54,466 nucleotides of DNA from SYIM01 sp041182885 (lineage in GTDB: Bacteria > Pseudomonadota > Gammaproteobacteria > Burkholderiales > Burkholderiaceae_E), in the NCBI GenBank assembly GCA_049423065.1, contig JBMSQB010000022.1:1-54466 (forward strand), in the 5' to 3' direction. The notes under the pieces were generated by a model, which saw only the letters and a program-made list of their open reading frames with translations, had not been told where the DNA came from and searched no databases. Of the stretch, positions 17,629-25,109 are shown one piece after another (the first letter of the stretch is position 1; each line of letters starts with the position of its first letter). The translations under genes were made by a program, and so were the position numbers.

Positions 17629-18155
17629 CAGAGAAACTCGTTGGCCACGCGTTTGGGCGGGCGGAAAACAAGCACGAGCAACTGAAGCACCAACATCACC
17701 AGTCCGATCAGCATGAGTGACTGAGGAACATATTCGGGTGTCTGCAGGATGCTGGTGGAGCGCGTATTCATTGAGTAGGCGTAGCCGATATGAAGCCATA
17801 TGAACCAGGCAATCACCGCGGCAAATGCGAGGCTGATGAGCCCGCACAGAATGTCGACAGCCCGGAGCGCCGCCCCGCTCAGCCGCTCGTAGAGGGCTTC
17901 AATCCGGATGAAGCCGCCTTCGCGCAGCGTGTAAGACATGCCGAGAAAGACGATGGCAGCGTTCAGATACGCGCCCAGTTCATCGGCCACCATCGTGGAG
18001 CGGTTGAAGAGCCTGAAAAATACTTCTGCGCAGACCAGGATGAGGATCAGGACCACGCTGATCGACGCCAGGACTTCGCCGAAATCGACGATCTTGTCGA
18101 TCCACGATCTTCTGCGCGTCGGGGCCGCGTCCGGTTGGGCCGATTGGGTTTGCAT
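17628..18155 (-). CDS. TRAP transporter small permease (DctQ-like)
   Basis: This 175-residue protein has four predicted membrane helices. It is the small subunit of the TRAP importer and partners the DctM-like protein. Key stretches are LASISVVLILILVCAEVFFR, the conserved ADELGAYLNAAIVFLGMSY, a REGGFIRIEALYERL loop and a last helix in LMLIGLVMLVLQLLVLVF. Its stop overlaps the start of the large permease. Upstream, 67 bases separate it from the binding-protein gene. Confidence 0.88.
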   Translation of the reverse strand: MQTQSAQPDAAPTRRRSWIDKIVDFGEVLASISVVLILILVCAEVFFRLFNRSTMVADELGAYLNAAIVFLGMSYTLREGGFIRIEALYERLSGAALRAVDILCGLISLAFAAVIAWFIWLHIGYAYSMNTRSTSILQTPEYVPQSLMLIGLVMLVLQLLVLVFRPPKRVANEFL

Positions 18156-18222
18156 GGTTGATCCCGAAATCGGCCAGCGCCCCGCTGCGGGCGCCGGCCT
18201 TGGTCAGGCGGTGAGGCGCGTC

Positions 18223-19245
18223 TCAGCGACCCAGAACCTGACGGATTTCCTTGAGTGCTGCGACGGCATTGGGACCGTTCTGCTGGGCCCAGGCGTCCCA
18301 GTAGGGGATCATCTTGGCTGTCATACGGTCGATTTCCGCAGCGGAGGGGGTGAAGATGTCCACCCCATGCTTGGTCTTCAGCACTTCGCGGTCTTTCTGC
18401 TCGTCAGCGAGATTCTGCTGGGTCATGCGCGGCCCCCAGACCGCAGCCACGTCGTCGACGGCCTTGCGCACCTCGGCCGGCAGCTTGTTGTAGGCGGCCA
18501 GGTTGATGAGCATATAGTCGGGCCCCCCGACGTGAAAGCCGGGGGTAAAGCCCCACTTCACGAATTCGTACCACTTCGCGCCCACCACATTGAAGCCTGC
18601 GGTGAGAAAACCCTCGACCACGCCACGCTCCACTGCTGCGGGCACTTCTGCCAGCGTGAGCGATACCGAGGCCGCGCCAAACTGGCGAAGCATTTCGGTT
18701 TGCTTCACGTCGGTGGTGCGGAATTTTCGACCGGCGAAATCTTCCAGCTTTTTCACCTGCGGTCCGCGGCCCCAGAGGTTCTGATCGGGCCACTCGAAGT
18801 AGAACAGCGTCTTGACGCCTGCCTTGCGGAATTCCGGCTCGGCATATTTGCTGATGATGGGGTAGATCTTCGTGAGTTCTTCAGAGTTGCGCACAAGAAA
18901 CGGCAGGTTGCCGATCGACGAGATAGGCACGGCGCCCGAGATGAAGCCCGAGTAGGCTTCGCCAATCTGCACCTGCCCCAGACCGGTTGCGCGCACCACT
19001 TCGGTGGCTTTGAAGGGCAGTTCGCCCTGCGGCCGCACGGTAATGGTGAGGTAGCCGTTAGTGCGCTTTCTGACCTCGTCGGAGAACTCTTTCAGACGCA
19101 GGCTGATGGGGTGGGTGGCACCTGGGAACACGAACATGTCCCATTTCTCGGCCGCACTCGCGGACTGCATGGGGCCTGCGGCGAACATTGCGGTGGCGAG
19201 TGCGGCGCCAGCCGCAAGCCGGGTACGGCGGGACGGATCGAACAT
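18223..19245 (-). CDS. TRAP transporter periplasmic substrate-binding protein (DctP-like)
   Basis: This 340-residue exported binding protein begins with SRRTRLAAGAALATAMFAAG and is cleaved near ASAAE (twin arginine, so Tat is possible). The DctP fold is seen in HPISLRLKEFSDEVRKRTNG, GLGQVQIGEAYSGFISG, GRKFRTTDVKQTEMLRQFGA, LAEVPAAVERGVVEGFLTA and WYEFVKWGFTPGFH. The FRTTD arginine is at the position that usually binds a substrate carboxylate, so the ligand is probably an organic acid. AGGAGA lies seven bases before ATG 19245. First gene of the TRAP operon. Confidence 0.9.
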   Translation of the reverse strand: MFDPSRRTRLAAGAALATAMFAAGPMQSASAAEKWDMFVFPGATHPISLRLKEFSDEVRKRTNGYLTITVRPQGELPFKATEVVRATGLGQVQIGEAYSGFISGAVPISSIGNLPFLVRNSEELTKIYPIISKYAEPEFRKAGVKTLFYFEWPDQNLWGRGPQVKKLEDFAGRKFRTTDVKQTEMLRQFGAASVSLTLAEVPAAVERGVVEGFLTAGFNVVGAKWYEFVKWGFTPGFHVGGPDYMLINLAAYNKLPAEVRKAVDDVAAVWGPRMTQQNLADEQKDREVLKTKHGVDIFTPSAAEIDRMTAKMIPYWDAWAQQNGPNAVAALKEIRQVLGR

Positions 19246-19310
19246 GCGTGTCTCCTGTTGTTGGAATGGCGCCCGCCGTTCTGGTGACGGACGTGGATGG
19301 CTCGATGTCC

Positions 19311-19342
19311 AGTATCCGCAGTCCTGGCTTGCTTGACAAGCA
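19311..19342 (-). promoter_or_regulatory. probable promoter of the TRAP operon with overlapping palindrome
   Basis: Read on the minus strand, TTGTCA (19339-19334) and GATACT (19316-19311) are 17 bases apart, a good sigma-70 pair about 65 bases before the dctP-like start. A perfect 13-base palindrome, TGCTTGACAAGCA (19330-19342), covers the -35 box and would be well placed for a repressor. No regulator gene adjoins it. Confidence 0.5.
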
Positions 19343-19498
19343 TGACGGCGATCTTCCGGAAAGCACCCGGCGGCTTGGCGACCGCACCTGCTCTGCCGCT
19401 ATCATCGATCGGCGCGCGTTCATCTGATCGTTCGACGCGTTCAGCGGGCTGGCAGCCTGGAGGTGAGCGCGCAGCCACCAACCTGAACGGGAGCATTG

Positions 19499-20413
19499 AT
19501 GACATTGCTCAGAGTGGGCGCGGTTTCGCGAAATTACTTCAACCTGCCGCTCTGGTTGGGCATCGAGGCAGGGTTCTTTGGCAGCGAAGGGCTGTCGCTC
19601 GAGGTGCACCTGATCGAAGCGATTGATCAGGTCACGGAAGGGATGGTGAGCGGGGCGCTCGATCTCGCCCTCAATGTCACCGAAAACACGCTCCTCAACC
19701 GTGAATCGGGGGGCGATCTCACGATCATCGGCGGCAACGTCAACCGTCTGCCGTTTTCGCTGATCGCCCGACCGGGCGTGCGCGCGGTGAGCGATCTGCG
19801 GGGCGCGAAGATCGGGGTGTCGTCGCTTCGAGCGGGCAGTTCCTCGCTCGTCATGCGGCTGCTCGCCGATGCGGGGCTGCACCACCCCAGCGACTACACG
19901 CTGGTGGCAGTCGGCCCGATTCTGTCCCGCTGGGAGCGTCTGCGCTCGGGCGAAATCGATGCCGGGCTGCAGGGCGCGCCCCTGAACCACATCGCGATCG
20001 ACCTTGGTTTCGCCGATCTCGGCAGCCCGCGCAACCTCTTTCCGGATTTTCAGTTCACGTCGCTCGATGCCAGGCGATCCTGGCTGCAGGCAAATGCCGA
20101 CACAGCGGTACGGTTCATGCGGGCCTTCATCCGGGCGCACCGTCTGTTTTACAGCGATCCGGACGCCGTCGCGGTGGTGGCCTGCCGCGAAACCGGTGTC
20201 GAGCGTCGCTATGCCGACCAGGCCTGGCATGAATACACGCGCGACACGATTTTTCCGCCTGACGGTCGCCCGTCGGTGGCGGCCGTGCGCGCGCTGATCG
20301 AGGTGAGCAGCCTGATCCGCGATCTGCCCACCCGGGCCTCAATGCGCGCCGAGACCTATGTTGATTTTTCATTTGCAGAGGCTGCCGAGCGCAGCCTGGG
20401 CCGGGCAGGCTGA
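19499..20413 (+). CDS. ABC-type NMT1/SsuA-like substrate-binding protein, apparently without signal peptide
   Basis: This 304-residue protein has the NMT1/THI5-like solute-binding fold: RVGAVSRNYFNLPLWLGIEA, FFGSEGLSLEVHLIEA, LDLALNVTENTLLN, VRAVSDLRGAKIGVSSLRAG and LVMRLLADAGLHHPSDYTLV. CGGGAG about six bases before ATG 19499 sets the start. The first strand begins at residue 3, leaving no room for an export signal, and no ABC permease or ATPase is nearby. It may be a cytoplasmic relative or ligand sensor, or a catabolic decarboxylase-like member of this fold. It converges on the selenoprotein operon, stopping 14 bases from the racemase stop. Confidence 0.75.
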   Translation: MTLLRVGAVSRNYFNLPLWLGIEAGFFGSEGLSLEVHLIEAIDQVTEGMVSGALDLALNVTENTLLNRESGGDLTIIGGNVNRLPFSLIARPGVRAVSDLRGAKIGVSSLRAGSSSLVMRLLADAGLHHPSDYTLVAVGPILSRWERLRSGEIDAGLQGAPLNHIAIDLGFADLGSPRNLFPDFQFTSLDARRSWLQANADTAVRFMRAFIRAHRLFYSDPDAVAVVACRETGVERRYADQAWHEYTRDTIFPPDGRPSVAAVRALIEVSSLIRDLPTRASMRAETYVDFSFAEAAERSLGRAG

Positions 20414-20427
20414 GCACGGCCTGCGAA

Positions 20428-21183
20428 TCAGAACTCGGATAGCAGCCGGGTGAATCCCCGGATACGGTCGTTGATGCCATTGGTTCGCAGCGCGTGCCAG
20501 TAGGTGGCTACATTGACGCTGATCACGGGTTTGTCGAGCCAGCGCTCAGCCTCGTCGGCCAGACGGCCCATGGGGAGGTTCGCGCCGAACTGGACAATGG
20601 CTTCGATATCGTCGCCGTCGATGGATCGCATGGCGCGGATCATGTCCTGCGCGGTGAGAACGGAGTAGGAGGCGGGATTGCTGCCTCGCATGTGATTGAA
20701 GCGCAGGATGTCGTAGCCGAAGCTTCCCAGCACACCCTGCAGTCGTGGCTCAATCGACGGATAGTAGGGTTCCATCACTGCGATCTTGCGCTTGACGCCG
20801 TGAGCCTTGAGCGCCGCGACCACCGCGTCGGAGGCGAGCGCCACCGGAATATCGTGACCAGCCACCTTGCGGATCCGGGCTTTCAGGTGTTCGCCCCATT
20901 CCCGGTTGCCGCCCCACACCGCAAGGGCCGAAATCCCGAGCACAAATGCATTGGGCCGCGCATCCATGACGCTTGCCACAGCCGGTTCGAGCGCGCGATC
21001 GATGTCTTCGACCAGCTGATTGAAATCTTCAGAGCTGCTTACCGGCCGCTCGTGAATCACCATGCGGCCGAGGTGATTGGTTACGCCTGCCGGTCGCATC
21101 TCGTCGTACTCGGGCTGAACGACGGTGTTGGTCGAGGGCGTTGCAACGCCGAATGCCATTCGCCAGGCGAGATAGTCGCGCAT
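20428..21183 (-). CDS. Asp/Glu racemase superfamily protein (arylmalonate decarboxylase / maleate isomerase-like)
   Basis: This 251-residue enzyme belongs to the Asp/Glu racemase fold, in the branch near arylmalonate decarboxylase and maleate cis-trans isomerase. Family motifs are FVLGISALAVWGGNREWGEH, the second-lobe KIAVMEPYYPSIEPRLQGVL, VQFGANLPMGRLADEAERWL and ISVNVATYWHALRTNGINDR. The two cysteines used by classical racemases and maleate isomerase are replaced here (Ala in GISALA, Ala in GANLPM), so catalysis must differ. ATG 21183 has AAGGA six bases upstream. It is the last gene of the UGSC selenoprotein operon, 43 bases after the flavoprotein. Confidence 0.75.
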   Translation of the reverse strand: MRDYLAWRMAFGVATPSTNTVVQPEYDEMRPAGVTNHLGRMVIHERPVSSSEDFNQLVEDIDRALEPAVASVMDARPNAFVLGISALAVWGGNREWGEHLKARIRKVAGHDIPVALASDAVVAALKAHGVKRKIAVMEPYYPSIEPRLQGVLGSFGYDILRFNHMRGSNPASYSVLTAQDMIRAMRSIDGDDIEAIVQFGANLPMGRLADEAERWLDKPVISVNVATYWHALRTNGINDRIRGFTRLLSEF

Positions 21184-21226
21184 AGTGGTCCTTGGGTTGA
21201 TCAGGTCAACGGATGAATACCCGGGT

Positions 21227-22144
21227 TCAGGCGGTGGCGCCGGTCGCGAGTTGGGCTGCAAGCGTCGCTTCGCCGATCGCAACCGCGAGCCGCCCCGAAT
21301 AGCCGCGCCGAACCGCGCCCACTGCGTACAGATGGGGTGTGCGCGTCTGCAGCCCGTTATCGGTGATCACGGCCCCCTGCGGGTCACGCTCGACCAGGGC
21401 GCCCAGCCAGTCCGAGCAGGGCGACAGTCCGATGTAGGCAAATACCGCATCGCAGTCGATCCGCTCGGGCGCGTCGGCGTAGCGGTCGCGGATCATGACG
21501 CCTTCCAGTCCATCAGCGCCCTCGAGCGACAGCAGTTCGCTCTCCCAGCGAAACTCGATCGACTCGACATCGGCTGCGCGTGCGGCAAAGCGCTGGCGCG
21601 CACGAAGCGTGTCGCCGCGCACCACCATCACGACCGAGTCGGCGTGACGGGCGAGATGAAGGGCTTCCTGGAGGGCTGAATCGCCCCCGCCCACCACGAC
21701 CACCCGCCGCCCGCGATACAGCCCGGCGTTGCACCAGGCGCACTGCAGGAGTCCGCGGTTCACGAAGCGTTCCGCACCAGGAACCGAAAGCGGTTTCAGC
21801 ACGGCACCCGTCGCGGCAATCACCCGAGCCGCCTGCCAGCGACCCTCGGTACCTGCGATCGCAAAGCCTGTAGCGGTACGTTCGAGTGACAGCGCATCCT
21901 GGGTGATGCGCTCGACGCCTGAATCGAGTCCCCGACGGCCCAGCGCGTCGATCAGTTCCGCGCCAGACACCGGGTTGGGCGAGCCGGGGTAATCTTCCAG
22001 TGCGCCGATATTGGCCACCAGACCACCCGGCAGACCCGTGCCCGCCAGATGCAACACCCGCATGCCGGCGGACGCAGCCTCGAGGGCTGCCACATAGGCA
22101 GCCACGCCGCTACCCACTACCGCCAGATCGACCGGGCCACTCAT
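21227..22144 (-). CDS. thioredoxin-reductase-like FAD-dependent oxidoreductase
   Basis: This 305-residue flavoprotein has the low-molecular-weight thioredoxin reductase layout. The FAD site is VVGSGVAAYVAALEAASAGM at the N-terminus. The NAD(P)H domain carries the redox pair Cys135-Ala-Trp-Cys138 (canonical CATC) followed by VVVVGGGDSALQEALHLAR. The C-terminal FAD segment is LYAVGAVRRGYSGRLAVAIG. Its ATG overlaps the stop of the upstream UGSC-paralogue gene (ATGA), so the products are probably made together. The context suggests it reduces the selenoprotein or its partner directly or through a thioredoxin (inference). Confidence 0.85.
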   Translation of the reverse strand: MSGPVDLAVVGSGVAAYVAALEAASAGMRVLHLAGTGLPGGLVANIGALEDYPGSPNPVSGAELIDALGRRGLDSGVERITQDALSLERTATGFAIAGTEGRWQAARVIAATGAVLKPLSVPGAERFVNRGLLQCAWCNAGLYRGRRVVVVGGGDSALQEALHLARHADSVVMVVRGDTLRARQRFAARAADVESIEFRWESELLSLEGADGLEGVMIRDRYADAPERIDCDAVFAYIGLSPCSDWLGALVERDPQGAVITDNGLQTRTPHLYAVGAVRRGYSGRLAVAIGEATLAAQLATGATA

Positions 22145-23343
22145 CGCTGTTCCTCAATGATTCGAGTGATTCGACAGGCCGGGTACCCCCAGGCCGGACA
22201 CCATGCGTGCTGAGGGACCGGTACGTCGCCGCCTGCGACGATGAGAGTGAGGTCGTCGGGCGATGCGGTGACCGGAATCGAGCCGCGCGAGGCAGCATCC
22301 TGCACCCATCGAGGCCATCTTGTCTCGTCACCCACGGTCCGATAAAGCCACGAACCGCGCCACTGCTCGGTGGTCCAACGCCCACGGTCGTGAAGGATCT
22401 GGCGTACGGCCGCCTTATCCAGTCCCTGATCGGCGAGCATTCTGGCGACCACCGGCGACATGATCACCGTGGAGATGCCGTTCCAGCGAATGGAAAATGC
22501 CGAACTCGCGCTTGCCATCGCGCTGGCGATTTCCTCCAGCCCGCCAGTCACGTTGACGAGGGTTTCGGCGCGAAGCAGCGTTACTGCGCTGGCCCCGGGT
22601 GCCAGCCCCAGATCGGCGTGCAGGGATGGCCATGGGCTGGCTGACTCATCTTCGGCGATGCAGAGCGAATACCGCGCAGCCTGGCCGAGCCCCGCGTAGG
22701 ACACGGCGCCCGGCCAGCCGCCGCCGATGTTCTGCATCACGAGCCGAAGCGCGCGACCAATCGACGCGTTGGCCCGCCAACCCGGCCCGAGAAGACCGAA
22801 CCCGCTGTTGATGCCCAGGCGCTTCACAATCGGTCCGCTCACCACCAGAAGCGGCGCGACGTTCTCGTCGGTGGTCTGCACGCCGCGCAGGTTGAAAGCG
22901 GGGTCGAGCAAGGCTTCCACCGCTGCGACCACCACCGGAAAATGCTCGGGGCGGCAGCCCGCCATCACCGCGTTGGCGGCAACTTTTTCCAATGTGGCCT
23001 GACCCTGCAGCGGCTCGAGTTCACCCAGCACGGTGGTCGCCGATCGCGAGCTGCCAAGCAGCATCCGCTTCACGGCACCGATTTCGGGCGGAACGATGGG
23101 GAGCCCATCGGTCCAACCGCGCTCTGCGTACAGTTCGTTGACATCAGCCGCGGGGTTGGCCGAAGTGATCACCTCGACGCGCTGCCGCGGGAACTGGCCC
23201 ACCCGGGGTGAGCGGGCGAGCAGCGATTCGCGGGCCTCGCTCTCCGCGATTCGCGCCGACACCGTGTCGTCAATCCAGGCGCCGCCTGCCTGCTGCCCGA
23301 CTGGAATCAGCAGCCAGTGTGACGGGGAGCGAACGTCGCTCAT
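22141..23343 (-). CDS. paralogue of the UGSC selenoprotein C-terminal region, lacking the Sec domain
   Basis: I do not recognise a defined function for this 400-residue protein. It is clearly related to the C-terminal region of the neighbouring selenoprotein. Shared landmarks are GWTDGLPIVPP (selenoprotein GWSDGLPIVAP), VMAGCRPEHFPVVVAAVEAL (VIAGCRPEYMPVLVALVEAM), SGPIVKRLGIN (NGPVARTLGFN) and an N-A/T-x-IGR-x-x-RL segment. It has no U/C-G-S-C motif. Its C-terminus keeps cysteines in HAWCPAWGYPACRI. There is no signal peptide, so it is cytoplasmic. It lies 22 bases after the selenoprotein and overlaps the flavoprotein start. A heteromer with the selenoprotein is a reasonable inference. Confidence 0.7.
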   Translation of the reverse strand: MSDVRSPSHWLLIPVGQQAGGAWIDDTVSARIAESEARESLLARSPRVGQFPRQRVEVITSANPAADVNELYAERGWTDGLPIVPPEIGAVKRMLLGSSRSATTVLGELEPLQGQATLEKVAANAVMAGCRPEHFPVVVAAVEALLDPAFNLRGVQTTDENVAPLLVVSGPIVKRLGINSGFGLLGPGWRANASIGRALRLVMQNIGGGWPGAVSYAGLGQAARYSLCIAEDESASPWPSLHADLGLAPGASAVTLLRAETLVNVTGGLEEIASAMASASSAFSIRWNGISTVIMSPVVARMLADQGLDKAAVRQILHDRGRWTTEQWRGSWLYRTVGDETRWPRWVQDAASRGSIPVTASPDDLTLIVAGGDVPVPQHAWCPAWGYPACRITRIIEEQR

Positions 23344-23365
23344 GGCGCGCGTGAGGCCACGCCCC

Positions 23366-25093
23366 TCAAAGGGCTCCGACCCGCTGTTCCCAGCGTTCAG
23401 GCAGACGGATCGGCTTGACCGTTGTGAAGCCCAGCATGCCGTTGTGCGGCATGAACATGCAGTTCGAGCGCAGCGGATCGCCGCACACGGCGATGATGAT
23501 GTCTTCAGGCTTGCAGACGATGGGCACCAGCCGTTCGGGGTCGCGCGACTCGCCGAAGATCCTGGGCGCTTTGCCGAGACGGGTCATTTCGAAGAGACCG
23601 CGCCTGCCGCCCGGCACAAGATTGGTCCAGTTCGTCATGAGGTTCTCGAACCGCCTCGCGGGCATTCGGGCGCGCTCGAACAGTTGCTGCCGGAGCTCGG
23701 CCTTGGACATTCCAGCGCGCGCCAGCATCTCGGCGATCAGCGGGCTCAGCACCAGGAGCGGCTGATAGGTGCCATTTGCGATCCCCACCACGAAGATCAC
23801 TTCCCAGGTGGTATGGGTCACCATGGCATCGGCCAGATAGGGCAGCACCTTGTCGGGGCTGTCGCCGAAGACCGAGACGATGACGTTGCGCCCGGTGAAG
23901 CGCGAGATGGTGACCGCATTGCCGCCTGCCGGCTGGCCGAGGTCTTGCGCGACGTTTTGCCACCCGATTCGGCTGAGCACCGCCTCGTTTTCGGCGAGCA
24001 CCACATTCCATGTGCCGCCGAACGTGCCCTTGTCGTTCTGATGGAGCATGAACCCCGCAACATTGCGCAGATAAAGCCGCCAGAACCGTCCGATGGCTGT
24101 GTTGGGCTGAAAGCCGTCGCGCAGCGCCCCTTGTTCGGTATTGAAACCCAGCGTTCGGGCGACCGGGCCGTTGATGATGATCTGGGTCTCGGCGCCTGGG
24201 GTATTGCCGCTGTGCTCAACACCGTAGTGCGAATCGGCCATCGCTTCGACGAGCGCAACCAGCACCGGCATGTACTCGGGGCGGCACCCGGCGATCACGC
24301 CGTTGACCGCCACGTTCCAGATCGTGGCCTGGCGGTTGTCGGGCAGCAGCGTTCCGAGAACCTCGTCGGGGTCACGGTCAACAAAATCGAGAAAGGCCTG
24401 GATACGTGCCATGGTGGGGGCGACGATGGGCAGGCCGTCGCTCCAACCGTTCTCGATATAGAACCGGTTGATCTCGTCAGAGGTGCCAGTGAATACGATC
24501 TCCCGCGGGCCCGGATCCGGGCTCTGCGCAACCGTCACCACGGGTTCGGTGAGATTTCGGATGAGGTCGTTCACGGTCGTGCCAAGCACGCCCGCGCGCA
24601 ACTCGTCGGGTCGCTGCACATCAACATGGCCCGGTACCTTGGCGAGCGGCAGGCTGGAATACCCCAACCCTTCCGCGGTGGTACGGGCCTGCCCGAGGAA
24701 CCCCTCGCAGCAGAGCGATGAACTCGGAATGCCGGCTTGCTCGGCCACAGCGCTCACCCGCAACACGGCGGGCGTGCAGCTGCCTCAGCAACCCATTCCG
24801 GAGACGACGGCGTCGACCTGAAGCGCCTTCAGCTTGGCCGGCAGCTCGGCGAGCACGCGATGCTCGTCCTCTCCGTGAGTGGATCCGAACTGGTCCCAGT
24901 CGATAAAGCTGATGCCAGGGAAGCGGCTGGCGAGTTCGGCCTTGAGCAGGTCCCAGATCTCGTCGCCGCGGAAGAGATAGTCCCACAGGAAGGCGATACG
25001 CTTGCCCTCCAGTGAGTCGAGCCGCGCCGCAAGCGGGCGCGAGGTGATCGTTCTGGCGCTTCGAGGCCAGACGACCGACTCAGGATGGTTCAT
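23366..25093 (-). CDS. UGSC-family selenoprotein with in-frame UGA (selenocysteine)
   Basis: Read as one gene this encodes 575 residues, with UGA at 24785-24787 giving selenocysteine 103. The frame before the UGA (102 codons) and after it (472 codons) is the same and uninterrupted, ending at a second UGA at 23366-23368. The codon sits in VVSGMGC-Sec-GSCTPAV, the signature of the UGSC (seleno)protein family, with Cys102, Cys106 and a later Cys128-Cys129 pair as possible redox partners. The N-terminal ~130 residues form a small alpha/beta domain (KRIAFLWDYLFRGDEIWDLL). The rest (GWSDGLPIVAPTM; VIAGCRPEYMPVLVALVEAM) matches the next gene. A SECIS-like hairpin follows the UGA and selB is in the window. 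ATG 25093 has AGGGA upstream and lies 16 bases after the Bug gene. Cytoplasmic, function unknown. A simple gene finder would report two fragments. Confidence 0.9.
24751..24778 (-). promoter_or_regulatory. bacterial SECIS element (selenocysteine insertion hairpin)
   Basis: In the mRNA just after the UGA, CGCCCGC (24774-24768) pairs with GCGGGUG (24761-24755), giving seven base pairs with one G-U pair. They enclose the six-base loop CGUGUU. An A-A mismatch and three more pairs extend the stem to 24778/24751. The loop begins 18 bases after the UGA and has G as its second base followed by U, matching known bacterial SECIS geometry (loop roughly 16-37 bases after UGA, G in the first two loop positions). 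It lies inside the coding region, as bacterial SECIS elements do. Confidence 0.85.
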
Positions 25094-25109
25094 GAATGTT
25101 CCCTTTCAA

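Noticed and set aside
23033..24721. Long plus-strand open frame opposite the selenoprotein genes
   Set aside because: It is antisense to conserved coding sequence, His/Arg/Gly-rich and without any recognisable domain; such frames are common in GC-rich DNA.
24785..25093. A stand-alone 102-residue gene ending at the TGA, with a second gene starting at GTG 24766
   Set aside because: The frame, the family motif and the domain continue across the TGA, the GTG has no ribosome binding site, and a SECIS-like hairpin follows. One selenoprotein gene explains all of this better than two genes or a nonsense mutation.
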